DNA of 64,000 nucleotides from Chitiniphilus shinanonensis DSM 23277 (GCF_000374805.1 NZ_KB895336.1:62001-126000), one strand, 5' to 3'; counted from the first letter of the stretch, positions 25,547 through 34,960 are shown. Numbers and translations: made by a program. The notes: a model not told the origin generated them from the letters alone.

Positions 25547-26605
25547 ATGCTGCATTACCTGTTCAAACGCCTGCTGCTGATGGTGCCGACGCTGCTCGGC
25601 GTGCTGCTGATGGCTTTCGTCGTGGTGCAGTTCGTGCCTGGCGGGCCGGTGGAACAGTTGATGTTCGAGATGAAGGGGCGTAATGCCGGCGGCGAGGCGG
25701 CCGGCGGCGGCGGCGGCAGCGGGCTGTACCAGGGGCAGAAGGGGCTGGACCAGGAGCAACTGGCGCAGATCAAGGCGCAGTTCGGCTTCGACAAGCCGGC
25801 GCCGGTGCGTTTCTGGGAGATGCTCAAGCGCTATGCGAGCTTCGACCTGGGCGAGAGCTACTACCACCACCAGAGCGTGTGGTCGCTGATGGTGGAAAAA
25901 CTGCCGGTGTCGATCTCGCTGGGGATGTGGACCTTTTTGCTGACCTACCTGGTGTCGATTCCGTTGGGGGTGGCCAAGGCGATGCGGCACGGCAGCCGCT
26001 TCGACTTCACCTCGACCCTGTTGCTGCTGGCGGCCTACGCCATTCCGGGCTTCGTGCTGGGCGTGCTGCTGCTGGTGCTGTTCGGCGGCGGCAGCTTCTG
26101 GCAGTTGTTCCCGCTGCGCGGTCTGGTGTCGGACGATTGGGCGTCGCTCAGCCTGCTGGGCAAGGTGACCGACTACCTGTGGCACATGGTGCTGCCGGTG
26201 GTGTCGATGGTGCTGGGCGGCTTCGCCTCGGTGACGCTGCTGACCAAGAACAGCCTGCTGGAGGAGATCCGCAAGCAGTACGTGCTGACCGCGCGCGCCA
26301 AGGGGCTGACCGAGCGGCAGATCCTGTACCGGCACGTGTTCCGCAACGCGATGATCCCTATCGTCACCGGCTTTCCGGCCGCCTTCGTCGGCGCCTTCTT
26401 CACCGGCAGCCTGCTGATCGAAACCCTGTTCTCGCTCGACGGGCTGGGGCTGTTGTCGTTCGAATCGGTGGTGCGGCGCGACTACCCGGTGGTGCTGGGC
26501 TCGCTCTACCTGTTCTCGCTGATCGGCCTGCTGACCAAGCTGGTATCCGACCTGTGCTATGTGCTGGTCGACCCGCGACTGCGCTTCGAGGGGAGCAGCC
26601 GATGA
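25547..26605 (+). CDS. yejB: Peptide ABC transporter permease YejB
   Basis: This 352-residue integral membrane protein has the OppB/DppB fold. Its N-terminal helix (MLHYLFKRLLLMVPTLLGVLL) is followed by the long YejB-type periplasmic loop, including a Gly-rich stretch at about 47-60. The C-terminal permease core contains the EAA loop KQYVLTARAKGLTERQILYRHVFRNAM. It forms a heterodimeric channel with YejE, whose start overlaps the yejB stop by four bases. Confidence 0.93.
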   Translation: MLHYLFKRLLLMVPTLLGVLLMAFVVVQFVPGGPVEQLMFEMKGRNAGGEAAGGGGGSGLYQGQKGLDQEQLAQIKAQFGFDKPAPVRFWEMLKRYASFDLGESYYHHQSVWSLMVEKLPVSISLGMWTFLLTYLVSIPLGVAKAMRHGSRFDFTSTLLLLAAYAIPGFVLGVLLLVLFGGGSFWQLFPLRGLVSDDWASLSLLGKVTDYLWHMVLPVVSMVLGGFASVTLLTKNSLLEEIRKQYVLTARAKGLTERQILYRHVFRNAMIPIVTGFPAAFVGAFFTGSLLIETLFSLDGLGLLSFESVVRRDYPVVLGSLYLFSLIGLLTKLVSDLCYVLVDPRLRFEGSSR

Positions 26606-27633
26606 ACACGGTACGCGTGGGGCCGTGGCGCCGGGCGTGGCGCCGCTTCAAGTCGAACCGGCTGGGCTACTGGAGCCTACTGCTGTTCGTGACGATGTTC
26701 ATCGTCAGCCTGGGCGCCGAGCTGGTGTCGAACGACAAGCCGCTGCTGGTGCACTACCAGGGGAAGCTGTACTACCCGATGTTCCACGACTACCCGGAAA
26801 CCACCTTCGGCGGCGACTTCAACACCCCCGCCGACTACCTCGACCCCTATCTGCGGCAGAAGCTGAGCCAGGGCAGCAACTGGGCGCTGTTCACCTTCAA
26901 CCATTACGGCCCCAACACCCTGAACTACTTCGCCGGCCAGCCCAACCCCGCGCCGCCCTCGGCCGAGAACTGGCTGGGTACCGACGAAAAGGGCCGCGAC
27001 GTGCTGGCGCGGCTGCTGTACGGCTTCCGGGTGTCGGTGTTGTTCGGCCTGGCGCTGACGGTGGTCGGCACACTGCTGGGCATCCTGTTCGGCGCGATCC
27101 AGGGTTATTTCGCCGGCAAGGTGGACCTGTTCATGCAGCGGGTGATCGAGGTATGGGGCGCGATGCCCGAGCTGTACCTGCTGCTGATCGTGGTGTCGAT
27201 GTTCCAGGCCAGTATCTGGATCCTGTTCCTGGTGCTGTCGGTGTTCGGCTGGATCGGGTTGTCCGACTACGTGCGCGCCGAGTTCCTGCGTAACCGCAAC
27301 CTGGAATACGTGACCGCCGCGCGGGCGATGGGTCTGACCGACTGGCAGATCATCCGCCGCCACCTGTTGCCCAACTCGATGACCGCGGTGATCGCCTTCC
27401 TGCCGTTCCGTAAGACCGCCGCCATCCTGGCACTGACGGCGTTCGACTTCCTCGGCCTGGGCGTGCCGCCCTCGACGCCGTCGCTGGGCGAGCTGCTGGC
27501 GCAGGGCAAGGCCAATCTGGATGCGTGGTGGATCTCGCTGTTCACCTTCTTCACCCTGGTGACGCTGCTGATGCTGCTGGTGTTCATCGGCGAGGCGCTG
27601 CGCAACGCGCTGGACCCGCGCCACAACGGGTGA
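26602..27633 (+). CDS. yejE: Peptide ABC transporter permease YejE
   Basis: This 343-residue OppC/DppC-type permease has a basic N-terminus (WRRAWRRFKSNRLGYWSL), one membrane helix, and the YejE-specific periplasmic segment (YYPMFHDYPETTFGGDFNTPADYLDP). The DPP-type core contains NWLGTDEKGRDVLARLLYGFRVSVLFG and the EAA loop EYVTAARAMGLTDWQIIRRHLLPN. The expected fourth gene, the double ATPase yejF, is not downstream: a convergent DUF3025 gene ends seven bases later. The transporter must use an ATPase encoded elsewhere or be incomplete. Confidence 0.93.
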   Translation: MNTVRVGPWRRAWRRFKSNRLGYWSLLLFVTMFIVSLGAELVSNDKPLLVHYQGKLYYPMFHDYPETTFGGDFNTPADYLDPYLRQKLSQGSNWALFTFNHYGPNTLNYFAGQPNPAPPSAENWLGTDEKGRDVLARLLYGFRVSVLFGLALTVVGTLLGILFGAIQGYFAGKVDLFMQRVIEVWGAMPELYLLLIVVSMFQASIWILFLVLSVFGWIGLSDYVRAEFLRNRNLEYVTAARAMGLTDWQIIRRHLLPNSMTAVIAFLPFRKTAAILALTAFDFLGLGVPPSTPSLGELLAQGKANLDAWWISLFTFFTLVTLLMLLVFIGEALRNALDPRHNG

Positions 27634-27640
27634 GGCGCGG

Positions 27641-28432
27641 TCAGCGCGTGCCGCGACGCGGGCGGAAGTAGCCGGTGTCGGCGTAGAAGGCGTCGTCCTG
27701 TGCCGGCCACCAGCCCGGCACGCCCAGATAAGGCAGCGGCGGCAGCTGGCGCGGTGTGCGCAGCTCGCCGGCGTCGATGGCGTCGGCCAGGTGGCGATCC
27801 AGCCAGGCCAGGCGCTCCGCCAGCGGCCAATCGAAGAACGCCGACGGAACCGCCACCGGCCAGCACTTGCCGGTCAGTCCCACGAACGGCGCCAGCAGGT
27901 TCTCGTAGGTGGCATGGCCGAACACCAGCGCCTCCACCTGCCGCCCCCAGGCATCGCGTCGTGCCTGGAACAGCGTGGGCCAGTCGTGATCGCACAGCGC
28001 GCGGTGCAGCGCTTCGTCGCAGTACGGCAGGATCAGCCCGCATTCGTCGAACAGCGTGGCCGCGTCGCGCACCGGCCCTCGCGTGCCGTTGCCGCCGGTG
28101 GGCAGCAGCCGATAGTGCAATGCGTTGAGTGCTGCCTTGGCGTGGGGATAGGCGTGCCAGACCAGCGCGTTGAAGCAGTCGTGCCAGTTGAGGCTGCGGG
28201 TGGCGATGCGACCAAGCTCGTGGATTTCCGCTTCGTAGTAGCGGCTGAGGCTGGCGGGATCGACACAGGTCAGCGGCTGGCCGCTGCGGGTGAAGACGGT
28301 GGGCAGGCGGCCCCAGTCCGCCAGGGTGGGAAAGCCGCCCAGGCGCGCCAGCCAGGGGCCCAGTGGCGCGAACGCGGGGTGGCCGGAAAACAAAACCGCC
28401 GGCCAGGCCGGCGGTTGCCAGGGGTGATCCAC
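27641..28432 (-). CDS. DUF3025 family protein
   Basis: This 263-residue protein is recognised by the DUF3025 block SLNWHDCFNALVWHAYPHAKAALNALHYR and the later LVFGHATYENLLAPFVGL. It has no signal peptide or membrane span, and function is unknown. The start is inferred: GTG 28432 gives an N-terminus VDHPWQPPAWPAV and lies seven bases from the stop of the upstream gene. The frame is open back to ATG 28501, inside that gene. A terminator-like hairpin (28394-28416) falls within the first codons, which is odd if this GTG is correct. A TTG just after the hairpin is the alternative. Confidence 0.8.
   Translation of the reverse strand: MDHPWQPPAWPAVLFSGHPAFAPLGPWLARLGGFPTLADWGRLPTVFTRSGQPLTCVDPASLSRYYEAEIHELGRIATRSLNWHDCFNALVWHAYPHAKAALNALHYRLLPTGGNGTRGPVRDAATLFDECGLILPYCDEALHRALCDHDWPTLFQARRDAWGRQVEALVFGHATYENLLAPFVGLTGKCWPVAVPSAFFDWPLAERLAWLDRHLADAIDAGELRTPRQLPPLPYLGVPGWWPAQDDAFYADTGYFRPRRGTR
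28386..28416 (-). terminator. Terminator-like hairpin overlapping the DUF3025 5' end
   Basis: On the minus strand, AACCGCCGGC and GCCGGCGGTT form a 10-bp stem around three bases (28394-28416), followed by TTGTTTTCC. It ends the small exported-protein gene that stops at 28440. It overlaps the proposed first codons of the DUF3025 gene. Confidence 0.7.
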
Positions 28433-28439
28433 GCGGGAA

Positions 28440-28916
28440 TCAGAGCTTGCCGAGTTCCAGGCGGCCTTCGCCCAGTACGGCGGCGCCGGCATTGGGGGCA
28501 TCCAGCGCCTTGATCACCAGGAAGTAGGCCTTGCCCTGCGCGCACGGCGGCAGGTAATTGCCGTTACCGCCGTCCGGGCCGGACACCAGCGAGAAGCCGG
28601 CCGGCAACTTGCCTTGAGCCTGGACGCTGGGCACCTGCGCGCTGGCGACGCCCTTGTTCACGGTGTAGAGCAGGCGGCCCATGCTGCCGCCGCCGCGCTC
28701 GTTGAATTCGATCAGCAGTCCGCCGGTGCCTTGCGGCAGGTCGAACACGTTGAGCGCCGGGGTCGAACCCTGGCCGCCCAGCTGCGCGCATTGCTGGCCC
28801 GGCGGTACCGCGACGCCGTTCCAGGCGGGGTTGGCGAAGCGCACGGTCAGGCGCGGGCCGGCGAGTGCCGGCAGGGAAACCAGTGCGACCAGGGCAAGCA
28901 GCAGGCTACGTTTCAT
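28440..28916 (-). CDS. Small exported protein of unknown function
   Basis: This 158-residue protein has a clear signal peptide (MKRSLLLALVALVSLPALAG). The mature part of about 138 residues is beta-rich with two cysteines (QQCAQLGG and LPPCAQGK) that could form a disulfide in the periplasm. Motifs such as GLLIEFNERGGGSMGRLLY and YLPPCAQGKAYFLVIKALDA may be useful for searching. I do not recognise the family. It is followed by its own hairpin terminator and preceded by 132 bases to the tpx stop, so it is probably monocistronic. Confidence 0.75.
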   Translation of the reverse strand: MKRSLLLALVALVSLPALAGPRLTVRFANPAWNGVAVPPGQQCAQLGGQGSTPALNVFDLPQGTGGLLIEFNERGGGSMGRLLYTVNKGVASAQVPSVQAQGKLPAGFSLVSGPDGGNGNYLPPCAQGKAYFLVIKALDAPNAGAAVLGEGRLELGKL

Positions 28917-29048
28917 GGCAGTTGTTCAGAGTCGATCGGGACGAATCGGCCGATATTGTAGCGGATTCGTGCACGCTCCAACGGTTGGGCGGTTCACTCG
29001 GTTGACCGGAAGCGCCGCGTGGCCCTTCCGGTGTGACGCAGCAGACTG

Positions 29049-29549
29049 TCAGCCCAGCGCCTTCAGCGCGGCGGCGTAGTCCGGTTCTTCCTTGATTTCC
29101 GGCACCAGTTCGGCGTGGACCACGCGGTCGGCGGCGTCGAGCACCACCACGGCACGTGCGGCGACGCCGGCCAGCGGGCCGCTGGCGATGGCCACGCCGT
29201 AGGCGTCCAGGAACTCGCGGCCGCGCATGGTGGACAGCATCACCACGTTGTCCAGGCCCTCTGCACCGCAGAAGCGGCTCTGCGCGAACGGCAGGTCGGC
29301 CGAGATGCACAGCACCGCGGTGTTGTCGAGCTGGTTGGCGGCTTCGTTGAAGCGGCGGACTGACGCGGCGCACACGGCGGTATCCACGCTCGGGAAGATG
29401 TTCAGCACTTTGCGCTTGCCTGCGAACTGGGCCAGCGAGACGTCGGCCAGATCCTTGCCGACCAGGCTGAACGGCTTGGCCTGGTCGCCGGCGGCGGGGA
29501 ATTGGCCGTTGACGGTGATGGGATTGCCGCCGAGGGTGACTTGGGACAT
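29049..29549 (-). CDS. tpx: Thiol peroxidase Tpx (2-Cys atypical peroxiredoxin)
   Basis: This 166-residue enzyme reduces hydrogen and alkyl peroxides using thioredoxin. The peroxidatic Cys60 sits in [16 protein letters not shown], with the conserved Thr57. The resolving Cys94 lies in [12 protein letters not shown]. An Arg lies in STMRGREF. Length and cysteine spacing match E. coli Tpx (Cys61/Cys95). I start at MSQVTLGG (29549) as in the family. A related gene without the cysteines lies immediately upstream on the same strand, separated by a terminator at 29624-29651. Confidence 0.96.
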   Translation of the reverse strand: MSQVTLGGNPITVNGQFPAAGDQAKPFSLVGKDLADVSLAQFAGKRKVLNIFPSVDTAVCAASVRRFNEAANQLDNTAVLCISADLPFAQSRFCGAEGLDNVVMLSTMRGREFLDAYGVAIASGPLAGVAARAVVVLDAADRVVHAELVPEIKEEPDYAAALKALG

Positions 29550-29623
29550 CGGTATGCTCCTAGTGGTGGTTGTATGCCGTCTGAAAGTGGGGGAAAGAAG
29601 GCGTGATTGCAAGGGCAACGGCC

Positions 29624-29651
29624 AAAAACAGAGCCCCGCCGGAGCGGGGCT
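29624..29651 (-). terminator. Rho-independent terminator after the Tpx-like paralogue
   Basis: On the minus strand, AGCCCCG (29651-29645) pairs with CGGGGCT (29638-29632) around six bases, followed by CTGTTTTTGG. It separates the Tpx paralogue from true tpx, so the two are probably transcribed separately. Confidence 0.85.
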
Positions 29652-29658
29652 GTGTGGA

Positions 29659-30207
29659 TCAGGCGACCGGGGTGATGCCCGGTTCGAGCAACGGCTCGGG
29701 CGGCGGCGGGATCAGCGCCTGGATCATCGCCTCGTAGTTGGGCTCGCTGTTGATGTCCTGCACCAGTTCGGCGTAGCGCACGGTGTCGTCGACATCCAGC
29801 GCGATCAAGGCGGTGGCCATCAGGCCGGACAGCGGGATGTCGGTGATCATCACGCCGTAGTCCTTGTGGAAGTCGCGCCCGCGCAGGGTGGACAGCAACT
29901 GGAAGTTGCGGAAGTCCTCCTGGTGCAGCAGGCGCTGCATTGCGTATGGGGTGTCGACCGAGACCAGCAGCACCACGGTGTTTTCCCAGCTGGGCGCCAG
30001 GCTTTCCAGGCTGCGGGCGATGGTGAGGCCGATGGCGGCGTCGACGCTGGGCACCACGGCGATCACCTTGCGACGCCCCCAGAACTTGGACAGCGGGACA
30101 TCCTGCAACTGGACATCGACCAGCATGAAGCTCGATGCCGTGTCGCCTGTGCGCGGAAAGCGCCCGCCGACACTGATCGGGGTGCCATTGAGCATGACGG
30201 TTGCCAT
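29659..30207 (-). CDS. Tpx-fold paralogue lacking both redox cysteines
   Basis: This 182-residue protein aligns without gaps to the neighbouring Tpx over about 100 residues ([42 protein letters not shown]). Residue 60 (peroxidatic Cys) is Gly, residue 94 (resolving Cys) is Leu, Thr57 is Ala, and the protein has no cysteine at all. The reading frame is intact and the fold-determining residues persist, so it is not a simple pseudogene. It cannot be a thiol peroxidase. A Pro-rich tail of about 17 residues ([13 protein letters not shown]) is added. A regulatory, chaperone or Tpx-binding role is possible but not shown. Confidence 0.9.
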   Translation of the reverse strand: MATVMLNGTPISVGGRFPRTGDTASSFMLVDVQLQDVPLSKFWGRRKVIAVVPSVDAAIGLTIARSLESLAPSWENTVVLLVSVDTPYAMQRLLHQEDFRNFQLLSTLRGRDFHKDYGVMITDIPLSGLMATALIALDVDDTVRYAELVQDINSEPNYEAMIQALIPPPPEPLLEPGITPVA

Positions 30208-30329
30208 GGGGATCTCCTCCTCCTGAACGGAATTGTTCAGTATCGGTATCCCCCCAAACGATTACAAGCGGCGGGTGGCAGGGGAAACGGGCGGGGGTTG
30301 TCGTCGCGAAAAAGATCGCGGGCAGGCGC

Positions 30330-31442
30330 TCAGGGATAGAACCAGTACAGCGAATAGCCGGTGGACGACAGCTCGCCGATATCCAGTTGCAGGAAGGCGC
30401 GCAACTCGTCGTTCGGCGGCAACTCGGTGCGTTGCTTGTCGTCGGGCGCCAGGTACTGCGCCGGGGTGAAACGCTTTTTGGCGACCACCTGTTCGGCGTC
30501 GTCGGTCAGCGTCAGCTCCAGCGTCGGCAGCGCCTGGGTGTAGGGTGCGAGGTTGCGCACCGACGCGGAAAGCTGGATCAGGTTGCCGTGATCGGGCACG
30601 TAGGTCAGTTCGGAATAGTCGGAGCGCAGCAGCGTGGCATTGCGCGGCAGCGGCATGCTGCAGCCGACGTAGTCGCACGCCTGGACCAACGGCGCGCGCA
30701 GCCAGGGAAAATCGGTAGCCAGCGTGTTGCGATAACGCAGGCCCGTCTGGGCCAGCAACGCCAGCAACAGCAGCAGGGTGAGCGGTGGCCACAGCAGGCG
30801 CCAGCGCGAAGGCGGCGGCGGTGGCGCCAGCAGGGCCTCGTCCTCGGCGGTGCGGATCGGCCGATAGACCGAGTTGAGAGTGAGCGGTGTTTCGTTCAGC
30901 GCGGTCTTGAGCGCTTCCTGGTCGCGCTTGTCGGCCTGCTTCTGCGCCACCGACCTGGGCTTCGGCGCGGGAATGGGCTCCGGGGCCGCTTCCGCCGGCG
31001 GTTCGGGCGCTGGTTGTGGCGCCTCGGCTTCGGCGGCGGTTGGCGGCGCCGGCGTGGTGGTGCCTTGCGCCATCGCCCGGGCGGCCTGGCGTGCCTTGCG
31101 CGCCGCGATCACCATGTCGGCGACGCTGGCGTCCGGCGGGGTGGGGCTGAATTCGCCACCGCCGTCGCTGGCGGGGGCGGGCGTCGGCGCTTCGGGTGCG
31201 ACCGTCGGTACGGCGACTGGTGCCGGGGCGGGCGGTGGCGGCTCGATGGCGAGGGGTGCCGGCGGTTGCGGCGCGGCGGGCGGCGGCGGCACCTGCTCCA
31301 GCACCGGAGTCTCGATGCAGGCGCGGGCATTGAACACGAAGGCGCACTTGCCGCAACGGACCTTGCCGCCATGGGCGGCGAGCTGGTCCTCGCTGACCTT
31401 GAAGGCGGTACGGCAGTTGGGGCAACGCGTGACGTGGTTCAT
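30330..31442 (-). CDS. Zinc-ribbon and DUF3426 domain membrane protein
   Basis: This 370-residue protein begins with an MJ0042-type zinc ribbon, CPNC (about residues 7-10) and CGKC (about 30-33). A long Pro/Ala-rich linker follows (about 55-175). One transmembrane helix (LLWPPLTLLLLLALLAQTGLRY, about 210-232) leads to a C-terminal DUF3426 domain (about 245-370) with SYVPDHGNLIQLSASVRN-like and LELTLTDDAEQVVAKKRFTPAQYL strands. It is anchored in the inner membrane with a periplasmic domain. The function is unknown. The start MNHVTRCPNC sits directly before the zinc ribbon, upstream of prmA's end by 76 bases, in the usual beta-proteobacterial prmA-DUF3426 arrangement. Confidence 0.9.
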   Translation of the reverse strand: MNHVTRCPNCRTAFKVSEDQLAAHGGKVRCGKCAFVFNARACIETPVLEQVPPPPAAPQPPAPLAIEPPPPAPAPVAVPTVAPEAPTPAPASDGGGEFSPTPPDASVADMVIAARKARQAARAMAQGTTTPAPPTAAEAEAPQPAPEPPAEAAPEPIPAPKPRSVAQKQADKRDQEALKTALNETPLTLNSVYRPIRTAEDEALLAPPPPPSRWRLLWPPLTLLLLLALLAQTGLRYRNTLATDFPWLRAPLVQACDYVGCSMPLPRNATLLRSDYSELTYVPDHGNLIQLSASVRNLAPYTQALPTLELTLTDDAEQVVAKKRFTPAQYLAPDDKQRTELPPNDELRAFLQLDIGELSSTGYSLYWFYP

Positions 31443-31518
31443 GGGGCTCGATTGTAGCTGCCCGGATGGGAAGCGCAATGCACGCGCGGCGCGACCGGCG
31501 TCGGCGCCGCGTGCCGGA

Positions 31519-32409
31519 TCAGGCGCGCTTGCGCCCGGACAGGCAGACCCACCCGTCCTCGGTGGCGGCGGGTGCGAAGTCGAACCAGGCGCCGTAGAGG
31601 GCGCGTACTTCGTCGGCCTGCTCCGCCAGGATGCCGGACAACGCGATCCGGCCGCCGGCGCGCACCCGCGACGCCAGCATCGGCGCCAGCGCCTTCAGCG
31701 GATTGGTCAGGATGTTGGCGACCACCACGTCGTATTCGCCTTGCGGCGCGGCGTCGGGCAGGAAGAACGCGATTTCCACGCCGTTCTGCTCGGCGTTCTG
31801 CCGGCTGGCGATCATGGCCTGCGGGTCGATATCGACGCCGTGGGTGGCGCCGGCGCCGACCTTGCGCGCGGCGATCGCCAGGATGCCCGAGCCGCAGCCG
31901 TAGTCGAGCACGGTCTCGCCGGGCTGGATGTTGCGATCCAGCCATTGCAGGCACAACCGCGTGGTCGGATGGCTGCCGGTGCCGAACGCCAGGCCCGGGT
32001 CGAGCGCGATATTGATCGCCTGCGGATCGGGTGCGTCGTGCCAGGTGGGGGTGATCCACAGTCGCTCGGAGATCGGGATCGGCTCGAACTGCGATTGCGT
32101 CAGCCGCACCCAGTCCTGTTCCTCGACGGTGACGGTCTCGAAGACAGGCACCGCGATGCCGGCCGCGTTGGCGGCGGCGGTCACGGTCAGCGCCGGATCC
32201 ATGTCGTCGCCCAGGTGCGCCACCACCACGCTGCGGTCCCACATCTGGTCCACCGGCTCGCCCGGCTCGCCGAAGATGGGTTTTTCCTCTGCGGTGCCGG
32301 CCGCGGCGTCCTCGATGGACACCGACAGCGCGCCCAGGTCGAACAGCGCGTCCGACAGCGCCTCGGCGTGCTTGGAATCAGTGGTGATGCGAAGTTCGGT
32401 CCAGGGCAT
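31519..32409 (-). CDS. prmA: Ribosomal protein L11 methyltransferase
   Basis: This 296-residue SAM-dependent methyltransferase trimethylates L11. The N-terminal substrate domain begins [23 protein letters not shown]. The Rossmann core has [20 protein letters not shown] (motif I) and the post-motif [17 protein letters not shown], where the NIL segment is typical of PrmA. Upstream lies the acc terminator (32434-32460), so prmA has its own promoter or depends on read-through. The order accBC-prmA-DUF3426 is conserved in related bacteria, from memory. Confidence 0.94.
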   Translation of the reverse strand: MPWTELRITTDSKHAEALSDALFDLGALSVSIEDAAAGTAEEKPIFGEPGEPVDQMWDRSVVVAHLGDDMDPALTVTAAANAAGIAVPVFETVTVEEQDWVRLTQSQFEPIPISERLWITPTWHDAPDPQAINIALDPGLAFGTGSHPTTRLCLQWLDRNIQPGETVLDYGCGSGILAIAARKVGAGATHGVDIDPQAMIASRQNAEQNGVEIAFFLPDAAPQGEYDVVVANILTNPLKALAPMLASRVRAGGRIALSGILAEQADEVRALYGAWFDFAPAATEDGWVCLSGRKRA

Positions 32410-32433
32410 GGTGGTCTCGCGGTGGCGGTTCAT

Positions 32434-32460
32434 GAAAAAAACGGGGTGGCAACCCCGTTT
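32434..32460 (-). terminator. Rho-independent terminator of the aroQ-accB-accC unit
   Basis: On the minus strand, AAACGGGGT (32460-32452) pairs with ACCCCGTTT (32447-32439) around TGCC, ending in a run of seven T. It lies 88 bases after the accC stop and 25 before the prmA start. Confidence 0.92.
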
Positions 32461-32547
32461 CCTGTCCGGCCTGGGCCGGCGATCGGCCACCCGGGCCCGG
32501 CCGTTGCAAGCAGCGCTCGCAGTGGGCCGGGACGGGTGGGGCGACAG

Positions 32548-33915
32548 TCAATGCTGGCTTTCCAGCGCCGCGCGGATATCCGGCATCTTGTGCTCCAGGT
32601 AATGGATGCTGGTGCCGCCCTTGATGAATTCGGCGTCGAGCAGCAGTTGCTGGTGCAGCGGGATGTTGGTGTGGATGCCTTGCACCACCATTTCCGACAG
32701 CGCGATGCGCATGCGGGCGATGGCCTGGTCGCGGGTGAAGCCGTAGGTGATGATCTTGCCGATCATGCTGTCGTAGTTGGGCGGGACGAAATAGCCCTGG
32801 TAGACATGCGAATCGACGCGCACGCCGGGGCCGCCGGGCGTGTGGTAGGTGGTGATGCGGCCGGGGCTCGGCACGAACTTGAGCGGGTCTTCGGCGTTGA
32901 TCCGGCACTCGATGGCGTGGCCGCGCAGCTTGATGTCCTTCTGCGCGTAGGCCAGCGGCAGGCCGGCGGCGACGCGGATCTGCTCCTGGACGATGTCCAC
33001 GCCGGTGATCAGCTCGGTCACCGGGTGCTCGACCTGGACGCGGGTGTTCATCTCGATGAAGTAGAACTCGCCGTTCTCGTACAGGAATTCGAAAGTGCCG
33101 GCGCCGCGATAACCGATCTGGCGGCACGCCTGGGCGCACGCTTCGCCGATCTTCTTGCGCTGGGCCTCGGTGATGCCGGGGGCCGGGGCCTCTTCGATCA
33201 CCTTCTGGTGGCGGCGCTGCATCGAGCAGTCGCGCTCGCCCAGATAGATGGCGTTGCCGTGGGTGTCGGCCAGTACCTGGATCTCGACGTGGCGCGGGGT
33301 CTGGAGGAATTTCTCCATGTAGACCACGGGGTTGCCGAACGCGGTCTGGGCCTCGGCCTTGGTCATTTCCACCGAGCGCAGCAGTTCTTCCTCGTTGTGC
33401 ACCACGCGCATGCCGCGTCCGCCGCCGCCGCCGGCGGCCTTGATGATGACCGGGTAGCCGACGCGCTTGCCGGTGGCGAGGATTTCCTTGGGATCGTCCG
33501 GCAGCGCGCCGTCCGAGCCGGGCACGCACGGCACGCCGGCCTTCTTCATCGCATCCTTGGCGCTGACCTTGTCGCCCATCAGGCGGATCGATTCGGGAGT
33601 GGGGCCGATGAAGGTGAAGCCGGATTCCTCCACCCGTTGGGCGAAGTCGGCATTTTCGGAGAGGAAGCCGTAGCCGGGATGGATGGCATTGGCGTTGGTG
33701 ACTTCGGCGGCGGAGATCAGCGCCGCCATGTTCAGGTAGCTTTGCGGGGAGGGATTGGGGCCGATGCAGACCGATTCGTCGGCCAGCTTGACGTACTTGG
33801 CCTCGCGATCGATCTCGGAATGGACCACGACGGTCTTGATGCCCATTTCCCGGCAGGCGCGCAGGATACGCAGCGCGATCTCGCCCCGGTTGGCGATCAG
33901 GATCTTTTCAAACAT
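32548..33915 (-). CDS. accC: Acetyl-CoA carboxylase, biotin carboxylase subunit
   Basis: This 455-residue enzyme carboxylates the biotin on AccB with ATP and bicarbonate, the first step of fatty-acid synthesis. It has an N-terminal [20 protein letters not shown], the glycine-rich ATP loop [16 protein letters not shown], the catalytic segment [26 protein letters not shown], and ECRINAEDP. It follows accB by 84 bases on the same strand. Full length and no defect seen. Confidence 0.97.
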   Translation of the reverse strand: MFEKILIANRGEIALRILRACREMGIKTVVVHSEIDREAKYVKLADESVCIGPNPSPQSYLNMAALISAAEVTNANAIHPGYGFLSENADFAQRVEESGFTFIGPTPESIRLMGDKVSAKDAMKKAGVPCVPGSDGALPDDPKEILATGKRVGYPVIIKAAGGGGGRGMRVVHNEEELLRSVEMTKAEAQTAFGNPVVYMEKFLQTPRHVEIQVLADTHGNAIYLGERDCSMQRRHQKVIEEAPAPGITEAQRKKIGEACAQACRQIGYRGAGTFEFLYENGEFYFIEMNTRVQVEHPVTELITGVDIVQEQIRVAAGLPLAYAQKDIKLRGHAIECRINAEDPLKFVPSPGRITTYHTPGGPGVRVDSHVYQGYFVPPNYDSMIGKIITYGFTRDQAIARMRIALSEMVVQGIHTNIPLHQQLLLDAEFIKGGTSIHYLEHKMPDIRAALESQH

Positions 33916-33999
33916 GTTCTTTAACTCCGTGGGGAGTGAAGGCTGTGGAACGGACGGGCAATGCAGGCCGCGCCCCGTTCCTCACACCTCACAGAATCC

Positions 34000-34461
34000 T
34001 TACCCGATCACGAACAGCGGTTCGCCGTATTCCACGGGCTGGCCGTTCTCGACCAGGACGGCCTTGATGGTCCCGGACTGCTCGGCTTCGATTTCGTTCA
34101 GCAGCTTCATCGCCTCGATGATGCACAGCGTGTCGCCGACATTCACCGACTGGCCCACTTCGACGAAGTTCTTCGCGCCGGGGCTGGCGGCACGGTAGAA
34201 GGTGCCGACCATCGGCGACTTGACCACGAAGCCTTCCGGCAGGCCGCTGGCGGCGGGCGCTGCTTCGGCGGCGGCGGCCGGTGCGGCGGCGGCGGGCGTG
34301 TTCGGCACCTGGACCTGCATCGGCGCCTGGGCATAGATCGGCTGGGCATGCTGGGTGACGCGGGTGATGCGCACCTTTTCCTCGCCCTCGGTGACTTCGA
34401 GTTCGGCGATGCCGGATTCCTCGACGAGGTCGATCAGTTTCTTCAGTTTGCGCAAATCCAT
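34000..34461 (-). CDS. accB: Biotin carboxyl carrier protein of acetyl-CoA carboxylase
   Basis: This 153-residue protein has an N-terminal helix ([20 protein letters not shown]), an Ala/Pro-rich flexible linker (about 50-75) and a C-terminal biotinyl domain with the biotinylated Lys in [13 protein letters not shown]. It carries carboxybiotin between AccC and the carboxyltransferase. The start is chosen by homology, and AAGGAAGGG lies seven bases upstream. It follows aroQ by 31 bases. Confidence 0.96.
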   Translation of the reverse strand: MDLRKLKKLIDLVEESGIAELEVTEGEEKVRITRVTQHAQPIYAQAPMQVQVPNTPAAAAPAAAAEAAPAASGLPEGFVVKSPMVGTFYRAASPGAKNFVEVGQSVNVGDTLCIIEAMKLLNEIEAEQSGTIKAVLVENGQPVEYGEPLFVIG

Positions 34462-34492
34462 GCGGCAACCCTTCCTTGATATCGTTGTGCGA

Positions 34493-34960
34493 TCACGCCT
34501 GTTGCGGCGCTTCAGGAACGGAGTAGTCGAGGGCATAGGCCAGGGCGTATTCATAACCCTTGGCGCCCAGCCCGCAGACCACTCCCACGGCAAGATCGGA
34601 GAAGAACGAGCGATGGCGGAACGCTTCGCGCGCATGCACGTTGGAGAGATGCACTTCCACGAACGGCTTCTTCACCCCGGAGATCGCGTCGCGCAGGGCG
34701 ACGCTGGTGTGGGTGAAGGCGGCCGGATTGATGACGATGAAGTCGGTGTCGTCCGCGAGCGTCGCATGGACGCGCTCGATCAGCTCGTATTCGCGGTTGG
34801 ACTGGAAGACTTCGACCGTGACGCCCCGTTGTCGGCCGAGATCGACCAGGCGGGCGTTGATCGTGGAGAGTGTCTCGGCTCCATAGTGCTGCGGTTCGCG
34901 CACGCCGAGGAGGTTGAGATTCGGTCCATGCAGCACGAGTACCTTTCGGACCTTTGGCAT
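34493..34960 (-). CDS. aroQ: Type II 3-dehydroquinate dehydratase
   Basis: This 155-residue enzyme is a dodecameric class II dehydroquinase of the shikimate pathway. It shows [18 protein letters not shown] (active-site Tyr and lid Arg), [32 protein letters not shown] and [12 protein letters not shown]. The start [14 protein letters not shown] (34960) fits the family. The order aroQ-accB-accC is common in proteobacteria. It is the first gene of the unit, and its promoter must lie in 34961-35180, shared with divergent queA. Confidence 0.96.
   Translation of the reverse strand: MPKVRKVLVLHGPNLNLLGVREPQHYGAETLSTINARLVDLGRQRGVTVEVFQSNREYELIERVHATLADDTDFIVINPAAFTHTSVALRDAISGVKKPFVEVHLSNVHAREAFRHRSFFSDLAVGVVCGLGAKGYEYALAYALDYSVPEAPQQA

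Noticed and set aside
30874-33924. Open frame of 1016 codons on the plus strand opposite DUF3426, prmA and accC
   Set aside because: It covers three certain genes on the other strand. Length alone is expected at this GC content.
34143-34349. Pro/Arg-rich minus-strand frame inside accB
   Set aside because: It is an out-of-frame reading of the AccB linker region.
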